This document shows, in pieces, positions 10,301 through 18,510 of a stretch of DNA of 30,582 nt. A program made the position numbers and the translations under genes. Location: positions 1 to 30,582 of the forward strand of contig CAYZJC010000019.1 of the NCBI GenBank assembly GCA_964478775.1, read 5' to 3'. Origin of the DNA: PNMQ01 sp964478775. GTDB taxonomy: Bacteria; Pseudomonadota; Alphaproteobacteria; Paracaedibacterales; CAIOTO01. The notes under the pieces were generated by a model. The model saw only the letters and a list, made by a program, of their open reading frames with translations. It did not search any database and was not told the DNA's origin. The first letter of the stretch is position 1, and every line of letters starts with the position of its first letter.

Positions 10301-12396
10301 TTACGAAAACTGGGGATGGTGTATTTACATTCAATGCTGCAACTGCGTATGCGGGGCCAATCATAATTGAAGCTGGGGCATTACAAGGTGATATTAGTGA
10401 TGCTTCATCTGTTAGTATAAGTGAGGGTGGGATTTATGATGTAAACGGGGTTCCTCTTTCAGTGACAGATTTAAGCGGCAGCGGTATGGTTAAAGATACC
10501 TCTGGCGGTAATAATATCCTCACAATTACTTCTCAAGTGGGCTCTACCTTTGAGGGCACCTTAGATGATTCCTTGGGGGGAATGATCAAGATGGGGAATG
10601 AAACTTTGATATTAAAAGGGGAACATACCTATACGGAAGAAACGACTGTTTCGCAAGGTACCTTAAACATTAAAGGGGTGCTTGCGAGTAGTTTACTAAA
10701 TAACCAAGCCACACTAATTTTTTCACCAGATGATGATCTCACCTATGAAGGCGTCATTAGTGGTGTGAATGGCTTTACAAAAACGGGGATAGCAAACCTC
10801 ACACTTACCAATACTCACCTTTATACCGGTTCAGCGACAGTAAGTGGTGGAACACTCACAATCACAGGTCAGCTCAATAGTGCAAGTGATATTATCAATA
10901 ACGCAACTGTTGTTATTGATAAAGATACAGACTTTATCTTTGATGTAGCAATCAGTGGAAGCGGTGATGTGACAACGCAAGGTGAAGGCAATATCACACT
11001 TTCGGGTACGCATACCTATGATGGGGTGACAACAATTGTAAGTGGAACCCTAACGGTTGTGGGTGACATCACGGGCACAGGTGGTATTGTGAATATGTCA
11101 GCGTTGGTATTTGAATTGACAGCAGATCAAATCTATACCTTAGGCTTCAGTGGAACTGGTTCTTTAACGCACAATAGTGATATTACTTTATCTCTTAATG
11201 GTGCTAATACCTATACAGGCACAACCACAATTGCGCAAGGTATATTAATGGGGGATATTTCATCTTCTGGTGGGGTTGAAATTGTAAGTACTTATGACTT
11301 AAATGGCACGAACAGAACACTGCTTAATGCCACCGGCACTGGAACAATTCAAAGCTCTACGCAAAGTGCGTCATTAACCCTAGAAAATTCAGCTGCTTCT
11401 ACTTTTTCAGGTACCATAGCAAGCACCATTTCAAACTTTATAAAATGTGGCGATGGCACCTTAACCCTTAATGGCCTTAATGTTTATTCAGGGACAACCA
11501 CTGTGTCAGAAGGTACTTTAAAAATTATAAGTTTAGAGAATCTTGGCGCGGGAAGCATCATCCTGTTAGATAATGCTGCACTTGAAATGGAAGGTGAGAT
11601 GACATTTGACCATGACATTACATTTGCACAAACGAGTGCGATTGCCGTTGCTGAAGATGGTATGCTCACGTATAGTTCGCCCTTGACGCAAACTTATGCA
11701 TTTATCAAGAAAGGGCTAGGGACAATTACCTTAAGTGCTGATAACAGTTCAGGCACAGCAAGTGTGGATGTAAGAGAAGGAACCTTGCTTTTGTCAAGTA
11801 TGAACCAAATACCGTCTGACACGTTGATTTTAAGTGGTGGAACACTAAAGCTTGCTGTAGGTGGTGAATTTTCTAAAAAGATCACTTTAAATGCCAATAG
11901 TACGCTTGACCTTAATGGCTTTGACGTAACTGTCATGCAAGACATGGCGATGCATGGCTATATTTTAACAATTATCAATTCAGGGGATGAAGAAAACACA
12001 CTCACTATTGATGGGACTGCTAACGATTCTACTGGTGGCTTTAATATAGGTGATAAATGCATTTTATCAGATACCAGTGATGTATTCACCGATATCACGA
12101 TTCAAGAGGGTGGTAAAATTGCAATGGCGCATGATGCAAGCATTCAAAATTTATTTAACTACGGTGTGCTTGCTTTAAATGGTTATCCACTTTTGGTGGC
12201 AGGAAGAAATGCGATTTTGGGTAATATGACTGACACTGTGGGAACTGGTTATCTTGAATTTGCAGAGTCAGGTGGTGCAGTTATTGATATTGAAGAAGGC
12301 TTTACAACACCTTTAATGCTCGGCAATCATTCTGTGTTACGTGTCAATAGTAATATGAGCTTAGGGAGGATCTTTGTTAAGAGTAGTAATTCATAA
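7350..12396 (+). CDS. Giant autotransporter-type repeat protein, C-terminal part (after the assembly gap)
   Basis: The frame is open from the gap to the TAA at 12394-12396 (1681 residues). There is no signal peptide or start of its own, so this is the continuation of 2997-7162; together they make about 3,070 residues if the contigs simply overlap. Eleven more YDLxG-type units and several PATR-like units are visible, the latter mainly near residues 80-230 and 1110-1290. From about residue 1380 the repeats give way to a less regular beta-rich tail (GAGSIILLDNAALEME, later LDLNGFDVTV) ending GRIFVKSSNS. The tail lacks an autotransporter barrel and the usual terminal aromatic residue, so the export route is unclear. 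A later gene, a separate translocator, or truncation are all possible. Confidence 0.85.
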
Positions 12397-12458
12397 GCTT
12401 AAAAGGTCAAAGGGTAGCGTGGCTATAGTTCCCCGACCCGAAGAGAGAGTGACATAAA

Positions 12459-12488
12459 TTAAAAACCCCCACATTAAGAAATGCGGGG
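12459..12488 (-). terminator. Rho-independent terminator of the HU gene
   Basis: Read on the minus strand, CCCCGCA and TGTGGGG form a 7-bp stem (one G-T pair) around a loop of about 9 bases, followed by GTTTTT. It lies about 30 bases after the HU stop codon. The T run on the minus side only fits termination of HU rather than of the giant repeat gene. Confidence 0.75.
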
Positions 12489-12514
12489 TAAGAAAATCTA
12501 AAAAAGATATGAGT

Positions 12515-12787
12515 TTAGGCAACTGCGTCTTTCAAGCCTTTTCCTGGACGAAATTTTGGAACAACTTTTGCTGGGATGTTGATCTTTTCACCTGTCTTAG
12601 GGTTACGACCTTCAGATGCAGGGCGATTTGTAACAGCGAAAGTACCAAAGCCTAATAGGCGTACTTCATCGCCATTCTTGAGCGCTGTTGTAATAGATGA
12701 AAATACAGCATCCAAAGCTGATTCTGCTTCTGCCAACTTAAAGCCTGTTGCTTTCGCAATGCTGGAAACGAGTTCTGATTTATTCAT
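12515..12787 (-). CDS. hup: HU family DNA-binding protein
   Basis: This 90-residue protein is of normal HU length. It begins MNKSELVSSIAKATG, with the two N-terminal helices, then GFGTFAVTNRPASEGRNP and the TGEKINIPAKVVPKFRPGKG arm and C-terminal strand that define the family. HU dimers bend and compact DNA in the nucleoid. AAGG lies about 10 bases before the ATG. A good promoter immediately upstream (12826-12855) and a terminator just downstream show it is transcribed as its own unit, although it lies just after lipB on the same strand. It could be the HU-alpha or HU-beta type; the sequence alone does not decide. IHF is less likely because the protein has HU length and lacks an extended tail. 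Confidence 0.95.
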   Translation of the reverse strand: MNKSELVSSIAKATGFKLAEAESALDAVFSSITTALKNGDEVRLLGFGTFAVTNRPASEGRNPKTGEKINIPAKVVPKFRPGKGLKDAVA

Positions 12788-12825
12788 GAAATATAACCTT
12801 TCATATGGTTTTGGGTTGATGTTTC

Positions 12826-12855
12826 ATCTTACAAATTCAGTTTTTTATTGGTCAA
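12826..12855 (-). promoter_or_regulatory. Predicted sigma-70-type promoter of the HU gene
   Basis: Read on the minus strand, TTGACC (12855-12850), an 18-bp spacer and TAAGAT (12831-12826). Transcription would begin about 30 bases before the HU start codon. It lies in the spacer between lipB and hup. Confidence 0.5.
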
Positions 12856-12895
12856 TACCTTTTGTGTGAAAAACATTAAAAAAGGGTAAAAATAA

Positions 12896-13588
12896 CTATT
12901 TTTTGCAAAATTCAACGGGCAAAGTGTCTTGAAACACACACCTTAATTCTTCTCTTGTCACCACAACCCCTAAGTTCTCTAAAGATGTGACCCCAAATTT
13001 TGAAATGCCACAAGGAACAATACCTTGGTAAACCCTTAAGTCAGGGGCATAATTTAATGCAATACCATGAGTCGTCACCCCCTTACTGACACGCACACCT
13101 AGTGCTGCAATTTTATTTTGGCTACTTGACACGTCATCTTTTACCCATACACCAATATGCTGTGGGTCTAAAAAGGCTTTTACATTCAGTTTATCTAAAA
13201 CACGTATCACCCAATTTTCTAAGACTTTTACATAAACGCGCGCATCTATGTTAAGCGCGTTTAAGTTGCACATACAATAGACAACTAGTTGGCCTGGTCC
13301 GTGATAGGTATATTGGCCACCTCGGTTTGTTTTTACAACAGGTATGTCTAAGTTGTTGGATAAAAGGTCTTTTTCTTTAGCGCTAATTCCTGCCGTATAA
13401 ACGGGGGGGTGTTCTAAAAACCAAATTGTAACTGGCCCCTTGTCTTCACATAAAGGGGCTTTCATTTCTTGGCAAATTTGCTGCATGACTTGCTGGGCTT
13501 CTTCATATTCCACCAAGTCATCAGAAAAGAGATAGTGTGGACCTTGCATAAGTTTGTGATGATGCACGTTAGGTTTGGAGATCATCAT
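12896..13588 (-). CDS. lipB: Lipoyl(octanoyl) transferase LipB
   Basis: This 230-residue protein transfers octanoate from octanoyl-ACP to the lipoyl domains of pyruvate and 2-oxoglutarate dehydrogenases and the glycine cleavage system, in the cytosol. The family signature RGGQYTYHGPGQLVVY is at residues 89-104. The catalytic Lys is K159 in NKIAALGVRVSKGVTTHG, and the acyl-accepting Cys is C193 in GIVPCGI. Length is normal. Two ATGs (13588 and 13585) are possible, and homologues often start nearer residue 14, so the exact start is uncertain. The first 20 bases overlap the 3' end of the oligoendopeptidase gene, which suggests translational coupling at the end of the SDR-folB-pepF-lipB operon. 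Confidence 0.95.
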   Translation of the reverse strand: MMISKPNVHHHKLMQGPHYLFSDDLVEYEEAQQVMQQICQEMKAPLCEDKGPVTIWFLEHPPVYTAGISAKEKDLLSNNLDIPVVKTNRGGQYTYHGPGQLVVYCMCNLNALNIDARVYVKVLENWVIRVLDKLNVKAFLDPQHIGVWVKDDVSSSQNKIAALGVRVSKGVTTHGIALNYAPDLRVYQGIVPCGISKFGVTSLENLGVVVTREELRCVFQDTLPVEFCKK

Positions 13589-15376
13589 GGCTTAAGGCTT
13601 CTAATTCATCAATCATGGTTTCAATTAAAGTGAGCCCTTGTTGCCAAAAGTCTTTTTGGCTTGCATCAAGGCCAAAGGGGGCTAGTAAGTNNNNNNNNNN
13701 AAAGAACCACCCGCTGTCAGCATTTTAATATATTTGTCTTCAAAATCTTGCGGATTGTTTTGATATACTTGGTATAAGGAATTGACGATGCAGTCAGCAA
13801 AAGCGTAGGCATAAACATAAAACGGCACATGTATAAAGTGAGATATATAAGCCCAATAGTTACCAACGAGTGGGTCAAGGTGAACCGCATCCCCTAATGC
13901 CTCTTGTTGGGTGGTAAGCCATATTTCGTTGAGTTCTGTTATGCCCAGTTCTTTTTCTAAACGTCGTTGGTGCACCTCTTTTTCAAAGGTATGAAAGGCA
14001 ATTTGCCTGATGACTGTGTTAATCATATCATCTATTTTTCCAGCCAGCAGAACTTGCTTTTCTTGTTTAGTTACAGCGTTGCGCAACAGGCTTTGAAAAG
14101 TTAACATCTCGCCAAACACTGAGGCTGTCTCTGCCAGTGTTAACGGGGTGTCAGAAAGCAGATAGCCTTGCTGATAAGCAAACATTTGGTGAACGCCGTG
14201 GCCTAGTTCATGGGCCAAGGTCATAATGTCACGTTTGGTGCCAGTGTAATTGACTAAAATAAAAGGGTGTGCACTTGGAACCGTTGGGTGTGCAAAGGCT
14301 CCATCTGCTTTTCCTGGAGTAAGGGGGGCATCAATCCAATGATAGTCAAAAAACTGTTGAACCATCTGCGCAATTTGAGGACTAAAGCTATTGTAGGCAT
14401 CAAAGACGATTTGCATAGCCTCAGGCCACGAATATTGCTGGTCATGGGTAAAGGGAAGAGGGGCGTTTCTATCCCAATATTGTAATTTTTCAACCCCCAT
14501 CAGTTTGGCTTTGAGTTTATAATAACGGTGAGAGATGCGCCCATAGTGAGCGCGAACTGTTTCTACCAGTGCATCCACCACTTCACTTTCAACTTGGTTA
14601 GCGATGTGCCTTGAATGCATGGCATCTTTGTATCCACGTAGTTTATCTGTCGTGGCTTTATCTTTGGCAAGGGTGTTGGTGATAAAAGCAAATAATTTCA
14701 CATTTTTTTAAAGCCCATGAGAGAGCGCCATCGCAGCTTTTCGCCGCTGAGTGGGGTTGCTGTCCCCCATCATGGAGGTGATGCTTGCCATTTTATAAGG
14801 TTGATCATCTATATAAAAAGTCTGATCGGCCATTGTTTCATCATAAAGGCGAACCCAAGCATTATTTGCGGTTAATGACTTATCAAGCAGGACTTGTTCA
14901 ACCTCATGGCTTTTTTGAAAGGGTTTGTGAGAGCGCACTTTTTCAAAAAAGGGGGTGAAAAAATTAAGTTCTGGCATTTCGTTGCACAAGGCCTTGATTG
15001 TTGCAGTATCTATTTCGTTGATAGCAAGCGAAAAGAAAATGAGGTGCGATTCCACAATTGTCATTTCTTCTTGCGTTAGTTGGTATAGCTGAATATTTTT
15101 TTCATCTAAAGCATTTTTATAATATCTAAGACCAACGTAGCTATAAATTTTACCCATTAATTCACTCATGTCTTGAAAGGTTGTAACTGCTGTGTAAAGG
15201 TTTTGCGCGCTTATCTTTGTTGATGTGAGTACTTGTTTGTATTCAGCTTCAAATTGCTGTGCCTTTTTCAAAAGACTTTCTTTGTCTTTTGAAAACTGCG
15301 GATCTGTTTCACTGTCGTATAAAGCGGATAAGTCCCATTGTGGCAAAAGGTCTTGAGTGAGAAGGGTTTGTGACAT
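13569..15376 (-). pseudogene. pepF: M3 family oligoendopeptidase F, interrupted by an in-frame TAA and a 10-N gap
   Basis: This encodes a zinc metallopeptidase of the PepF/M3B family (about 600 residues), which cleaves short peptides in the cytosol. Residues 1-222 (from ATG 15376) end at a TAA at 14710-14708. The same frame continues at once with KNVKLFAFITNTLAKDK and the zinc motif HELGH (14212-14198), followed by GVHQMFAYQQG and the downstream ETASVFGE glutamate. The stop is a substitution in an A-rich codon, not a frameshift. A GTG at 14701 could restart but has no ribosome site. The last codons before the gap read MLTAGGS. Beyond it the sequence continues LLAPFGLDASQKDFW and ends SHDDLQT at 13569, the usual C-terminus. 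The 10-N placeholder breaks the frame, so the real gap is 2 mod 3 in length. It is either a recent pseudogene or a base error. Confidence 0.85.
13691..13700. other. 10-N assembly gap near the 3' end of pepF
   Basis: Coding flanks are AGGS on one side and LLAPFGLDAS on the other. The flanking partial codons require a true length of 2 mod 3. Eleven bases would give the five residues usual between these motifs in the family. Confidence 0.8.
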
Positions 15377-15411
15377 AAATTAAAAATTCCTTTCGTTCAA
15401 TGAAAATATCG

Positions 15412-15789
15412 TTATACGCTTGGATTAAAGCGTGTGATGGTAAGGCCGCTACTACTGGCTTTAAAAATAGCTTGTGGTTTTTCTATTGTTAAGCGTAAAG
15501 CTTTAATGTTTTTATCTTTAAAAAGTGCATCTGTAATGAATTTGGCTAAATTTTCAACAAGTTCAATGTGGTCATATTGCGCGATAATGTCAAGCATTGT
15601 GTCTGCGATGCGTTTGTAGCAAACGTATTCACCTGCTGAAAGTTCACCAGGGTCATAGTAACACTTTGCTGAAAGCAGAACTTCTTGCAATGCCATTTTT
15701 TCAAAGTCAAAAATACCAATCGACATCGCAACCCTAAGGCGGTCAATAAAAACATAGTCAAGTGTTTCAAGGTTTAGATTATTTATCAT
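15412..15789 (-). CDS. folB: Dihydroneopterin aldolase FolB
   Basis: This 125-residue protein is of normal length. It cleaves 7,8-dihydroneopterin to 6-hydroxymethyl-dihydropterin and glycolaldehyde in folate synthesis, normally as a homo-octamer. Visible family features are GIFDFEKMALQEV (substrate-facing Glu30), the central Tyr region EYVCYKRIAD, IELVENLAKFI, and the catalytic Lys104 in IEKPQAIFKASSSGLTITR. The ATG lies 10 bases after the stop of the SDR gene, and its AGGA ribosome site overlaps that stop, so the two are co-transcribed and probably coupled. The partner SDR resembles pteridine reductases, which fits a small pterin/folate unit. No folK or folP is present in the window. Confidence 0.93.
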   Translation of the reverse strand: MINNLNLETLDYVFIDRLRVAMSIGIFDFEKMALQEVLLSAKCYYDPGELSAGEYVCYKRIADTMLDIIAQYDHIELVENLAKFITDALFKDKNIKALRLTIEKPQAIFKASSSGLTITRFNPSV

Positions 15790-15799
15790 TTTTCATTTC

Positions 15800-16600
15800 C
15801 TAAGTGTTGTGATGGAGATAATCAGGGGTTTTGTTGGGTGAATTTTTATAGCCCATATGTTGGCCGCTATCTATGGTGAGTAGCTGCCCTGTAAGGGTGC
15901 GTGTCGACAATACATATATAATTGCATTTTGAATATCTGTAATATCTACACTTCGCTGTAAAGGCAGGTTTTGACACATGGTAGCAAAGTCTTCACTTGA
16001 TTGTTTGTTGTCTTTTAAGCAAGGGCCAGGGGCAATGGCATTAACACAAATGTAGGGGCTAAGTTCGCGTGCCATTTGCGCTGTAAGGTTCCATAAACTT
16101 TGCTTAGATAAAAGGTGGGAGGTGAAAAAAGGCGTAGGGTTACAAATGCGTGCGTCAATCATATTGATAATGTGTTTTTGTAGGGTGCTTTCGTCGTTTG
16201 GTAAAGCTTGACAATAAGCGGCAAATTTTTGACACAGTATAAATGGTGCCATTACATGAAGTTGAAAAGCATTTTCTACTTGGTCTATTGATGCATTGGA
16301 AAAAGTGTCATACATAAAGGTTGATGCGTTGTTAATAATCGCGTCAAGCCTGCCTTGTTTTTCTAACACATCCCCCACAAGGGTATTGCAAAAGGTGTTG
16401 TCTAAAAGGTTGCCTTGATATGTGCATATACGAATGTCTTTATTGGCTTGAATGATTTCTTGAACGCTTTCTTCCATTTCACTGCGAGATATGTTGTAAT
16501 GCAAGGCTAGATCATAGCCTTTTTTTGCAACAGCGAAAGCAATTGCTTTGCCAATTCTTTTTGCTGCACCAGTAATGAGGATAACGGGGCGTTTGTTCAT
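15800..16600 (-). CDS. Short-chain dehydrogenase/reductase, pteridine-reductase (PTR1/FolM)-like
   Basis: This 266-residue NAD(P)H-binding Rossmann enzyme starts at ATG 16600. AGGA lies 6 bases before it, and a strong promoter (16626-16654) lies inside the alternative longer frame from 16681, which rules against that start. The cofactor loop TGAAKRIGKAIA is at residues 10-21. The Arg-Ile-Gly variant is typical of PTR1/FolM reductases, which reduce dihydropterins or dihydrofolate. NNAS follows near the middle, and NAIAPGP near the C-terminal third. The active-site YxxxK is altered: the sequence reads TSHLLSKQSL, with His where the catalytic Tyr should be, and the Lys kept. It lies directly upstream of folB, supporting a role in pterin metabolism. 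Activity is uncertain because of the missing Tyr. Confidence 0.85.
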   Translation of the reverse strand: MNKRPVILITGAAKRIGKAIAFAVAKKGYDLALHYNISRSEMEESVQEIIQANKDIRICTYQGNLLDNTFCNTLVGDVLEKQGRLDAIINNASTFMYDTFSNASIDQVENAFQLHVMAPFILCQKFAAYCQALPNDESTLQKHIINMIDARICNPTPFFTSHLLSKQSLWNLTAQMARELSPYICVNAIAPGPCLKDNKQSSEDFATMCQNLPLQRSVDITDIQNAIIYVLSTRTLTGQLLTIDSGQHMGYKNSPNKTPDYLHHNT

Positions 16601-16625
16601 GAGTATTCCTATACGTGATGACATA

Positions 16626-16654
16626 ATTTTATGGCAAAACTTTGCAAGATGCAA
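16626..16654 (-). promoter_or_regulatory. Predicted sigma-70-type promoter of the SDR-folB-pepF-lipB operon
   Basis: Read on the minus strand, TTGCAT (16654-16649), a 17-bp spacer and TAAAAT (16631-16626). The start of transcription would fall near 16619, giving a leader of about 19 bases with an AGGA site before ATG 16600. Confidence 0.6.
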
Positions 16655-16767
16655 CAAGCACTTCTTAAGGGGTGTGGGCAAGAATGGCTTTATGTTGACG
16701 AATTAACACAATATTAACACTTTTACTTTAATGTTAATGTATATAAATTCAAGGTGTTTTCAGCTGT

Positions 16768-17718
16768 ATGTATAAAATATTACAAAAAGTTTTGTGTGGT
16801 GCGTTATTGATTAGCACGGGTTATGCAAACCAACTTTCATTTCAAGAACAATTTCCAGCACCGCCTGCACGTACTTGCAACACTGATACCGCAATTGCGT
16901 GTGTTCCAGTTCAAGTTGATAAAAACACCAAAAGGTGTGAAGTGCAATTTCTTGGCGAATTCCTTTTAAGTGAACCTTATGTGGTGCCAAATAATCAAGT
17001 TGATTATAGTGCCTCTTATTCCTCAAGGATTAATGGTAGAGACTTTAATGTTAGGTGTTGGAGGCCTTCCAATATGGATGCGGCCCAAACAATTTTAAGA
17101 CGTAAAATTGGTATGTTGCCCAAAAAATTTGATGCATGCAACGATGACGCAATAGAGGCTAGAAAAATTGGACACAAATATAGAATTGAAAATTATAACG
17201 GTGAAGTGATTAAAAATGCGAATGGTTCACCAAGCCCGATTGATATTGATGCAAATGACATGGAAGAAGTGCGTAACACTGACCCGAGTGCGCCACTTTG
17301 TGTAAAAGCAATAGGTGCTAACGCTGCTCAAACACATTTACGTATCCTTAATATGCTTAAAATCAGCTTTAGATTAGTGGAACCAGTAAGAATGAGTGCA
17401 TCTGCCTCTGCGGCGGTTCCATTACCTGATGCTGCTCAACAAAGATCTGATGAAGCTACAATTCAGACATTTCAACATCTATGTGGTGACCATTCAAAAC
17501 CATGCAAAATACAAGATGGTGAATGTTTCGTTACAAAGGATATTAAAATTCCTTTGTCTGATAAAAGGGTTGTTAGTGGTGATAAATATAAAACACCAAA
17601 TGGCAAAAAGTATGGATGCATATCAAAAGACGACTTAAAGAAGATTATTGAAAAATCCAGCGCCACAAAAACAAAAAAAACGCCAGCATCTGTTAATGGC
17701 TTAGTTTTAAGTGACTAA
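16768..17718 (+). CDS. Exported cysteine-rich protein of unknown function
   Basis: This protein has 316 residues, with a clear signal peptide MYKILQKVLCGALLISTGYA cleaved before NQ. The mature part has ten Cys (37, 45, 57, 97, 124, 178, 239, 246, 253, 284), an even number that suggests several disulfides in the periplasm or outside the cell. There is a low-complexity Ser/Ala stretch near 208-222 and a basic, Lys-rich end (about 285-305). No known domain was recognised. AAGGTG lies 11 bases before the ATG. The gene is divergent from the SDR operon and ends in a strong terminator, so it is probably a single-gene unit. It is convergent with another exported protein. A secreted effector or envelope protein is possible but not shown. 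Confidence 0.8.
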   Translation: MYKILQKVLCGALLISTGYANQLSFQEQFPAPPARTCNTDTAIACVPVQVDKNTKRCEVQFLGEFLLSEPYVVPNNQVDYSASYSSRINGRDFNVRCWRPSNMDAAQTILRRKIGMLPKKFDACNDDAIEARKIGHKYRIENYNGEVIKNANGSPSPIDIDANDMEEVRNTDPSAPLCVKAIGANAAQTHLRILNMLKISFRLVEPVRMSASASAAVPLPDAAQQRSDEATIQTFQHLCGDHSKPCKIQDGECFVTKDIKIPLSDKRVVSGDKYKTPNGKKYGCISKDDLKKIIEKSSATKTKKTPASVNGLVLSD

Positions 17719-17746
17719 TCTTGTTGTTGTGTTATTAAGAGAATGT

Positions 17747-17779
17747 GCGTTAGGAATGCTTCTTAACGCCCATTTTTTT
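17747..17779 (+). terminator. Strong Rho-independent terminator of the Cys-rich protein gene
   Basis: GCGTTAGGAA, loop TGC, TTCTTAACGC form a 10-bp stem with one G-T pair, followed by CCATTTTTTT. It lies about 30 bases past the stop codon. It could also block read-through from the convergent gene at 17794, although the minus side lacks a T run. Confidence 0.85.
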
Positions 17780-17793
17780 AAGCGCGCAATCAC

Positions 17794-18258
17794 CTATGCT
17801 GCATTTAATTCATCAAGTCGTGTTTGGTAATTGTTAATACAATCTGCAAGTTCTTGCTTGTATTGTTCAATAAATGTATTCATATCAGCTGTGGCAGCTG
17901 CATCTTGTGCTGGAGTTAAGGAAAACGATTTGAAATAGGCTAAGTTTTCGTTGCAAAAATTGTCAGGAATTTCATATATTCTTCCAAACCTGAATCTTTC
18001 AATACCTCCGTAAGGTTGGTTAACACCTTGTTTTGGCACAAATAAACCGGGGCCTTGTATTTGACCCATCGCAAAACGTGGTGCAACAGTGATATGTGCA
18101 GGATTAGCTTGTTGTATAAGGTCAAGTGCTTCAGTCTTATACTGGATCGTATCTGTGTAGTGTGCACGTTGTGTTTCAGTTGCATTAAAGTCAGCACTAA
18201 AAGCAATACTGATTAAGGCGAAGCAGGTAGCGATTATTTTTGAAAGATTTAAATTCAT
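17794..18258 (-). CDS. Small exported protein of unknown function
   Basis: This 154-residue protein has a signal peptide (about residues 1-21, cleavage after IAFS). Mature sequence has two Cys (102 and 140) that could form one disulfide. The centre is rich in Gly/Pro/Phe and aromatic residues (GPGLFVPKQGVNQPYGG), and the C-terminus is helical with acidic and Gln residues. No known family was recognised. AAGGGG lies about 9 bases before the ATG. It is convergent with the exported Cys-rich protein at 16768 and divergent from the FliX-like gene. Location outside the cytoplasm is supported; the role is unknown. Confidence 0.75.
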   Translation of the reverse strand: MNLNLSKIIATCFALISIAFSADFNATETQRAHYTDTIQYKTEALDLIQQANPAHITVAPRFAMGQIQGPGLFVPKQGVNQPYGGIERFRFGRIYEIPDNFCNENLAYFKSFSLTPAQDAAATADMNTFIEQYKQELADCINNYQTRLDELNAA

Positions 18259-18439
18259 AGTGTGAACCCCTTTGTTTTAAAAGATAGTATAATATTTTTA
18301 TAATTATAATGGATTGTTTGATTTAATCAATCTTTATTTTGTGCATTATTTATTTATATTAAGTAAAATTTATTTAAAATATGATTTAATGGTTTTTCAA
18401 CGTTCTACAAGTCAGATCATTCAAATCATTAAGATGTTG

Positions 18440-18469
18440 TTGATTTCTTAAGGAATTAGCCACTATCAT
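18440..18469 (+). promoter_or_regulatory. Predicted sigma-70-type promoter upstream of the FliX-like gene
   Basis: TTGATT (18440-18445), an 18-bp spacer and TATCAT (18464-18469), about 40 bases before the chosen ATG. The rest of the 240-bp intergenic region (18259-18498) is AT-rich and shows no gene. Confidence 0.4.
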
Positions 18470-18510
18470 AAATGAGTGAGTAATTTTAAACAAAGTATGT
18501 GTGTTCAGTT

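Noticed and set aside
1..12396. CRISPR array or tandem nucleotide satellite in the repeat-rich region
   Set aside because: Repeats are codon-level protein modules of 63 and 92 residues with divergent DNA; there are no short identical repeats with unique spacers.
14701..14710. Programmed frameshift or slippage on the A7 run in pepF
   Set aside because: Upstream and downstream parts are in the same frame, and the TAA begins before the A run, so slippage would not remove it. A changed genetic code is also unlikely, since folB and other genes end in TAA.
16601..16681. Extended N-terminus of the SDR gene starting at 16681
   Set aside because: A TTGCAT-17-TAAAAT promoter lies inside the extension, and ATG 16600 has AGGA 6 bases before it and fits the family start.
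18259..18498. Small palindromes such as GATTG...CAATC in the divergent spacer
   Set aside because: Short and in strongly AT-rich DNA, so expected by chance.
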